Source of the DNA: Omnitrophica WOR_2 bacterium RIFCSPLOWO2_12_FULL_51_24
Lineage (GTDB): Bacteria > Omnitrophota > Gorgyraeia > Pluralincolimonadales > Pluralincolimonadaceae
NCBI GenBank assembly: GCA_001805885.1
Contig: MHHC01000063.1
Location: 1-26,919, forward strand
Length of the DNA stretch: 26,919 nt
Direction: 5' to 3'
Part shown: positions 22,733-26,919 of the stretch, piece after piece
How the letters are laid out: each line of letters starts with the position of its first letter
How positions within the stretch are numbered: the stretch's first letter is position 1
Made by a program: the position numbers and the translations under genes
Notes under the pieces: model-generated
What the model was told of the DNA's origin: nothing
Databases searched by the model: none
The model's input: the letters and a program-made list of their open reading frames with translations, nothing else

Positions 22733-24054
22733 GCAGGAACGTCAAAGTCAACGTAGAATACCTGACCCGCGTCGAGGGCCACGGAAATATAGTCGTAAAC
22801 GTCAAGGACGGCAAGTTGGAAGAGTGCCGCCTGGATATCGTCGAAGCGCCGCGGTTCTTCGAGGGGATGTTAAGGGGCAGGTCTATCTTTGAGGCCCAGC
22901 ATATCACTTCAAGGATATGCGGGATATGCGCCTGCGGCCATACCCTTGCCTCCATTCAGGCCGGCGAAGATGCCCTTGGTTTAAGGCCGAGCGAGCAGAC
23001 GATAAAACTGCGCAAGCTCCTGCTGCATCAGGAGATGCTCGATAGCCATATCCTCCATATATATCTGCTGGTCGCGCCCGACCTGCTGGGAGTAAAAAGT
23101 TTTGTGCCGCTCATCGATACGCATCATAAAGTCGTCCGCCGCGCCCTGCGCATGAAGAAGACCTTTAACGACGTCTGCGATATATTGGTGGGAAGGCACG
23201 TCCATCCGATATCCGCGATCGTCGGGGGATTTACCAAGCTGCCCAAGGAAAAAGACCTCGATGCCATGCTCGATATGCTCAAGGGCCTGCGGCCGGATAT
23301 GGAAGCGACGATGGAATTGTTGTCGACGCTGAAATTTCCCGGATTCGAAAGGGAGACCGAGTACGTCGCGCTCGTAAACGATGCCGACGAATATCCCCTG
23401 CTTGAGGGGGATATCGGCTCCACCGACGGCCTGCGTATCTCCAAGAAGGACTATCTTAAACTGACCAACGAGTTTGTCGTGCCGCATTCCTCGGCGAAGC
23501 ACGCCAAAGCCAGCCGCGAATCCTATATGGTGGGAGCTCTTGCCAGGCTGAACTTAAATTACAAGAAACTGCATCCCAGGGCGAAAAAGGCCGCCGAACT
23601 CCTGAAGATCAAACCCATAACCACAAATCCCTTCCTGAACACGGCGGCGCAGGCGGTCGAATGCGTCCACTGCCTGGAAGAATCGATCTCCATCCTCGAA
23701 GATCTTAAAGAGAAAGGCGTCAACCAGGACGAGGCGATCGTTGTGGGCCTCAACGAGAAAGGGACTATTCCCGTAAAGGCGGGAAACGGAGTGGGGGCGG
23801 TCGAGGTCCCGCGCGGGATACTTTTCCATAATTACGAAATAGACAAAGACGGGAAGATCGTGAACGCCGATTGCGTCATCCCGACTGGCCAGAACCTCAA
23901 CAATATAGAGCATGATATGAGAAAGCTCGTCCCCGAGATCCTCGATAAGAAAGACGAGGAGATCACACTCGCGATGGAGATGCTCGTCAGGGCTTACGAC
24001 CCGTGCATCTCCTGTTCCGCCCATTTCTTAGATGTCAAATTTGTTAACCGCTGA
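22729..24054 (+). CDS. hydA: [NiFe]-hydrogenase large (alpha) subunit
   Basis: A 441-residue catalytic subunit carrying the Ni-Fe(CN)2CO site. L1 motif: RICGICACGH with Cys64 and Cys67 as metal ligands and His71; L2 motif: DPCISCSAH with Cys426 and Cys429 and His432. A 9-residue tail (FLDVKFVNR) follows His432 and should be cut off by the maturation protease encoded next. With hydB, hydG and hydD it makes a soluble heterotetramer of group 3b that couples H2 oxidation or evolution to NAD(P)(H), and can also reduce sulfur in Pyrococcus. It overlaps hydD by four and the protease gene by 23 bases. Confidence 0.95.
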   Translation: MSRNVKVNVEYLTRVEGHGNIVVNVKDGKLEECRLDIVEAPRFFEGMLRGRSIFEAQHITSRICGICACGHTLASIQAGEDALGLRPSEQTIKLRKLLLHQEMLDSHILHIYLLVAPDLLGVKSFVPLIDTHHKVVRRALRMKKTFNDVCDILVGRHVHPISAIVGGFTKLPKEKDLDAMLDMLKGLRPDMEATMELLSTLKFPGFERETEYVALVNDADEYPLLEGDIGSTDGLRISKKDYLKLTNEFVVPHSSAKHAKASRESYMVGALARLNLNYKKLHPRAKKAAELLKIKPITTNPFLNTAAQAVECVHCLEESISILEDLKEKGVNQDEAIVVGLNEKGTIPVKAGNGVGAVEVPRGILFHNYEIDKDGKIVNADCVIPTGQNLNNIEHDMRKLVPEILDKKDEEITLAMEMLVRAYDPCISCSAHFLDVKFVNR

Positions 24055-24517
24055 AATAGATGATCTGCTGAAGCCGGCCGCGGCCTTAACCGTAATAATT
24101 TGCGTAGGAAATACCCTCCGCTCTGACGACGGCGTAGGGCCTTACATAGCCTCTTATCTCAGTAACAGCAAGCTTCTCGCTGTCATTGATGCGGGCTATA
24201 ATCCGGAAAATTTCATCGGAGAGGCGGCCGGGCTCAAGCCCGGCAGGATCGTGATAATAGACGCCGCGGACTTCGGCGGAAAAGCGGGAGAGGTGAAGGT
24301 AATAAACGAAGGGGATATACCCGGAGCGTCGCTCTCCACACACGCCATCCCGCTGAAAGTCATCTATCATATTTTGAAGGAAGATACCGCTTCGGAAATA
24401 AAATTTATCGGGATCCAGCCCAAAGAAGTAAGGCACGGCGAATGCCTTTCTCCTGAAGTCAGGGCCGCGGCCGATAAGATAATCACGAAGATAAAAAAGG
24501 AATTCACGGATGCATGA
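24032..24517 (+). CDS. hycI: [NiFe]-hydrogenase maturation protease (HycI/HyaD family)
   Basis: A 161-residue endopeptidase that removes the C-terminal tail of HydA once nickel is inserted. Visible family motifs: VGNTLRSDDGVGPYIA with the nickel-sensing acidic residue, VIIDAADFGG with the second acidic ligand and LSTHAIPL with the His ligand, then FIGIQPKE. The first ~17 residues precede the usual start strand (LTVIICVGN), so a shorter start is possible. It overlaps hydA by 23 bases, indicating translational coupling with its only substrate in the window. Confidence 0.93.
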   Translation: MSNLLTAEIDDLLKPAAALTVIICVGNTLRSDDGVGPYIASYLSNSKLLAVIDAGYNPENFIGEAAGLKPGRIVIIDAADFGGKAGEVKVINEGDIPGASLSTHAIPLKVIYHILKEDTASEIKFIGIQPKEVRHGECLSPEVRAAADKIITKIKKEFTDA

Positions 24518-24540
24518 GATGCATGATGCATGAGATGCAT
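24509..24540 (+). repeat. 16-base perfect tandem duplication at the protease/hypA junction
   Basis: GATGCATGAGATGCAT occurs twice without a gap (24509-24524, 24525-24540). The first copy holds the protease stop codon, the second the MHEMH start of hypA; because 16 is not a multiple of 3, the first-copy ATGCATGAG is out of frame. Confidence 0.85.
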
Positions 24541-24768
24541 CTAGTAAAGGATATCTTTGAGGACCTGCTCAGGCTTGGGAAAGAGCAGAAGGCGAAAAAG
24601 ATAACCAGGGTCTACCTGCGAATGGGCGAGTTCACCGAGATAAACGGGGACATCCTGAATTTTTTCTTCGAGGAGAAGGCTAAAGGGACTTTGTTGGAGG
24701 GCGCCCGGATCGAGATAGAGAAGAGCCCGGCGCGGGAGTTAAGGCTTTTGTCTTTTGATTGCGAGTAG
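24526..24768 (+). CDS. hypA: HypA-like nickel chaperone lacking the zinc ribbon
   Basis: An in-frame ATG at 24514 would give MRCM before it, but the HypA hallmark MHEMHLV must be at the N-terminus because His2 and the amino group bind nickel, so 24526 (80 residues) is preferred. The nickel-binding half is intact: MHEMHLVKDIFEDLL, ITRVYLRMGEFTEIN, LNFFFEEKAKGTLLEGARIEIEK. Normal HypA (about 113 residues) then has a zinc ribbon with two CxxC pairs; here IEIEKSP is joined directly to ARELRLLSFDCE, which matches the usual C-terminal strand after the ribbon. Only one Cys remains. The deletion is clean, not a frameshift. Confidence 0.75.
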   Translation: MHEMHLVKDIFEDLLRLGKEQKAKKITRVYLRMGEFTEINGDILNFFFEEKAKGTLLEGARIEIEKSPARELRLLSFDCE

Positions 24769-24772
24769 ATAA

Positions 24773-26098
24773 ATGTGCTACGCGATACCCGGAAGGGTCG
24801 AATCGGTAAATGATAATATAGCGACCGTGGATTATTTCGGCCAGCGCAAGAAGGCGATAAGCGAGATAGAAGGCCTGACACGCGGCGATTATATCTACGC
24901 GCAGGGCGGGTATGTCATAGAGAAGATCCCGCGCACCGAAGCCGAAGACATCCTCTCGACATGGAAGGAGACGTTCTTCGAGCTGCAGGAATTAGACCTG
25001 AGGTTCTCCCGCCTCGACCTCGGGGAAAAAGGCATAAGCAAAAGGTTTGGCGGCATAATAGACAAGGCGCTGGAAGAGAGAGACCTGTCGAAGGAAGATC
25101 TCCTTTATCTTCTGGGTTTAAAGGACCCGAAGGAACTCAATATTTTATTCAAGGCGGCAAATTTCCTGCGCCAGAAATACCACAAGAACGCCTGCTGCGT
25201 CCACGGCATAATAGAGATATCAAATTATTGCCGGAGGAGTTGCCATTATTGCGGGATATCTTCTGCCAACATGGGCCTCAAGCGTTACCGGATGAGCAGG
25301 CAGGAGATCGTCGATGCCGCGTGTGAGGCGGTAAACGGCCTTCATTTCAAGGCGCTGGTCCTGCAGAGCGGAGAAGGCGCGGGTTATTCAGCGGCCGAGC
25401 TGTCCGAGATAATAAGGGAAATAAAGGCCAAAGCCGCCGCGCTCATATTCATCAGTTTCGGGGAGATGCCGCGCGGGGATCTCGAAACGCTCTTCCATGC
25501 CGGAGCGAGAGGTATTTTGCTGCGGTTCGAGACGTCCAATCCCTCCATTTATGAAAAACTCCATCCGGGCTGCCGTCTGGAGACGCGTTTGCGCACTTTA
25601 AGGGACGCCGCCGGACTTGGTTATCTTATTATTACCGGCGGGCTTATCGGTCTTCCCGGCCAAAGCCCCGAGGATACCGTTAACGATCTCTATCTGACAA
25701 AGGAACTGAATGCCGATATGTTCAGCTTCGGGCCTTTTATCCCGCATCCGGGTACCCCGTTAGCGAGAGCCAAGCCGCCGGCGAAAGAAGATATACTTAA
25801 AATACTCGCCCTGGCGCGTTTCATCGAACCGCGGAGGGCGAATGTGGTAGTGACTACGGCGCTTGAGACGCTGGACAAAAAAGCGCGCAAGGAAGGCCTG
25901 TTAGCAGGCGCGAATTCCGTTATGCTCAACCTCACGCCGCTCAAATACCGCGGCCTTTACTCGATATATCCGCATCGCGCGCATGAGACCGAAGAGATAG
26001 GTATCCAGATAGAAGAGACCCTGGCACTTTTGAGGTCTATCGGAAGAGCTCCGAGCGACATAGGTATCGTTGATCATCCAAGGGGGCTAAAATGTTAA
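24773..26098 (+). CDS. fusion of HypC chaperone and HydE-family radical SAM enzyme
   Basis: A 441-residue fusion. Residues 1-~80 are HypC: MCYAIPGRVESVND (essential Cys2), TVDYFGQRKKA, GDYIYAQGGYVIEKI and the helix RTEAEDILSTWKETF. The family's conserved His (His51 of E. coli HypC, in LVHVGF) is Gln44 here. From ~100 the protein is HydE: DLSKEDLLYLLGLKDPKEL, HGIIEISNYC with Cys153-x3-Cys157-x2-Cys160 for the SAM cluster, LVLQSGE, ILLRFETSNPSIYEKLHP, LIGLPGQSPEDTV, MFSFGPFIPHPGTPL and LNLTPLKYRGLYSIYP. The extra C-terminal cysteines of some HydE are absent. HypC scaffolds Fe(CN)2CO assembly for [NiFe] enzymes; HydE works in [FeFe] H-cluster maturation. It starts 4 bases after hypA. Confidence 0.88.
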   Translation: MCYAIPGRVESVNDNIATVDYFGQRKKAISEIEGLTRGDYIYAQGGYVIEKIPRTEAEDILSTWKETFFELQELDLRFSRLDLGEKGISKRFGGIIDKALEERDLSKEDLLYLLGLKDPKELNILFKAANFLRQKYHKNACCVHGIIEISNYCRRSCHYCGISSANMGLKRYRMSRQEIVDAACEAVNGLHFKALVLQSGEGAGYSAAELSEIIREIKAKAAALIFISFGEMPRGDLETLFHAGARGILLRFETSNPSIYEKLHPGCRLETRLRTLRDAAGLGYLIITGGLIGLPGQSPEDTVNDLYLTKELNADMFSFGPFIPHPGTPLARAKPPAKEDILKILALARFIEPRRANVVVTTALETLDKKARKEGLLAGANSVMLNLTPLKYRGLYSIYPHRAHETEEIGIQIEETLALLRSIGRAPSDIGIVDHPRGLKC

Positions 26099-26685
26099 GT
26101 TTAGACCTTTCCTTAATTGATGGGAAAGTCTATCCTTTAGGATTAGCCGGATTGTTGCTGGTAGTAGGGCTGGTGATATGGTCTGTCTTCACGTATAACC
26201 TCCTCGTTAAATACAAAAACCTCATGAAGGAAGCATGGAGCGGGATAGACGTCCAGCTCAAACGCCGCGCCGACCTCATCCCAAATCTCGTCGAGGCGGT
26301 GAAGGGGTACAAACAGTTCGAGAGGAAGACGCTTGAAGAGGTGACTGTATTGCGCTCCAGGAGCATCTCGGTTGAAGGGATCCAGAATAAAGCCGACTCA
26401 GAGAACGGTATCTCCCGCGCGCTGAAATCCATTTTTGCCATCGTCGAAGCCTACCCCGAGCTTAAGGCCAATCAGAGTTTTCTCGACCTGCACAAGAACC
26501 TCGTCGAGATAGAAGACCAGCTGCAGATGGCGAGGAGATATTACAACGGCGCGGCCCGCGATTATAATATCCTCTCGCAGACTTTTCCCAGCAACCTTGT
26601 CGCCGGCTCCTGCAATTTCGATAAGGCGGAATTTTTCGAGATAGAATACGCCACCGAAAGGCAAACCCCCAAGGTAAAACTATGA
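26092..26685 (+). CDS. lemA: LemA family protein
   Basis: A 197-residue protein with one N-terminal transmembrane helix (residues ~14-36) followed by the LemA helical domain: YNLLVKYKNLMKEAWSGIDVQLKRRADLIPNLVEAVKGY and AYPELKANQSFLDLHKNLVEIEDQLQMARRYYNGAARDYN. LemA proteins have an unknown envelope function and are often next to DUF2207 (YciQ-like) genes, exactly as here. The start overlaps the stop of the HypC-HydE gene by seven bases, so it is read from the hydrogenase transcript, though no functional link is known. Confidence 0.93.
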   Translation: MLSLDLSLIDGKVYPLGLAGLLLVVGLVIWSVFTYNLLVKYKNLMKEAWSGIDVQLKRRADLIPNLVEAVKGYKQFERKTLEEVTVLRSRSISVEGIQNKADSENGISRALKSIFAIVEAYPELKANQSFLDLHKNLVEIEDQLQMARRYYNGAARDYNILSQTFPSNLVAGSCNFDKAEFFEIEYATERQTPKVKL

Positions 26686-26919
26686 TCGGGGACGTGTTTA
26701 GAAGGGACAGGTTCCAGCACAAATATTTCTCGGCATTATTATTTCTTCTCCTATCTGTTTTAACTTTTCTGTTTTTTCCCGCTTCTTACGCCTCCGAACG
26801 AATATTATCATTCGACAGCCGCATCATCGTCCACAAGGACTCGACGATGACCGTGACCGAGACGATAAAAGTCAATGCCGAAGGCAACCAGATAAAGCGT
26901 GGCATCTACCGGGATTTTC
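26682..26919 (+). CDS. DUF2207 membrane protein, N-terminal part (cut by window end)
   Basis: ATG at 26682 overlaps the lemA stop (ATGA) and the frame stays open to the edge (79 codons). A basic start (MIGDVFRRDRFQHKYF) and hydrophobic stretch ALLFLLLSVLTFLFFPASYA form a signal peptide. The mature part SERILSFDSRIIVHKDSTMTVTETIKV and GNQIKRGIYRDF is the opening of the DUF2207 domain, an extracytoplasmic domain usually followed by membrane helices. Pairing with LemA is usual. Confidence 0.85.
   Translation, partial: MIGDVFRRDRFQHKYFSALLFLLLSVLTFLFFPASYASERILSFDSRIIVHKDSTMTVTETIKVNAEGNQIKRGIYRDF

Noticed and set aside
24773..26098. Sign of an [FeFe] hydrogenase system
   Set aside because: Only the HydE-like domain is present; no H-cluster motifs, hydF or [FeFe]-type hydG are seen, and the adjacent catalytic subunit has clear [NiFe] L1 and L2 motifs.
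1..26919. tRNA, rRNA, CRISPR array, insertion sequence or phage genes
   Set aside because: None could be recognised by reading both strands; no regularly spaced repeats or transposase/integrase-like proteins were found.

Overview
This window looks like a chromosomal stretch of an anaerobic or microaerophilic Gram-negative bacterium. The gene mix (group 3b-type NAD(P)-linked [NiFe] hydrogenase, rubrerythrin, ferritin, orphan radical-SAM enzymes, an outer-membrane barrel) would fit an uncultivated lineage such as Candidatus Omnitrophota, but that placement is inference and cannot be proven from this sequence alone. All confidently called genes are on the + strand, many overlap by 1 to 8 bases, and no tRNA, rRNA, CRISPR array or insertion sequence was recognised.

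Layout: (1) 1-3.6 kb is a visibly AT-rich accessory segment: the end of an outer-membrane barrel protein, a DUF2892 membrane peptide, a thioredoxin-fold protein, a CXXCH protein, a small secreted protein preceded by a broken relative of itself, a membrane protein, and a nine-codon stub resembling the start of a DsrE-type gene. (2) 3.7-7.0 kb holds two two-component systems: a NarL-type kinase/regulator pair with a promoter embedded in an inverted repeat, and a stand-alone receiver plus membrane kinase behind a hairpin-rich leader. (3) 7.0-13.6 kb is a close-packed run: PEBP-like protein, cyclophilin, YbgC thioesterase, ECF sigma factor, probable anti-sigma factor, secreted DUF4412-like protein, GH3 glycosidase with a PA14 insert, and a membrane metallophosphoesterase. 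(4) 13.7-16.7 kb: ferritin, rubrerythrin, polysaccharide deacetylase, HemW. (5) 16.7-18.9 kb: a MerR-like mini-regulator with twin operators, a gene-poor stretch, a cold-shock gene whose leader begins with an intrinsic terminator, and a radical SAM protein. (6) 19-20 kb: a divergent YchF-type GTPase, apparently leaderless. (7) 20.1-26.1 kb: a hydrogenase operon hydB-hydG-hydD-hydA, maturation protease, HypA-like protein and a HypC-HydE fusion, running into lemA and a DUF2207 gene cut by the window edge.

The most unusual system is the maturation end of the hydrogenase operon. The [NiFe] chaperone HypC is fused to a HydE-family radical SAM enzyme (HydE is known from [FeFe]-hydrogenase maturation). 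The HypC part has kept its N-terminal cysteine but has Gln where the family has a conserved His. The neighbouring HypA has lost exactly its zinc ribbon while keeping both flanks. No hypB, hypD, hypE or hypF, and no [FeFe] hydF or hydG, lies in the window. Together these suggest a non-canonical way of building or delivering the Ni-Fe(CN)2CO site, which is inference but testable.
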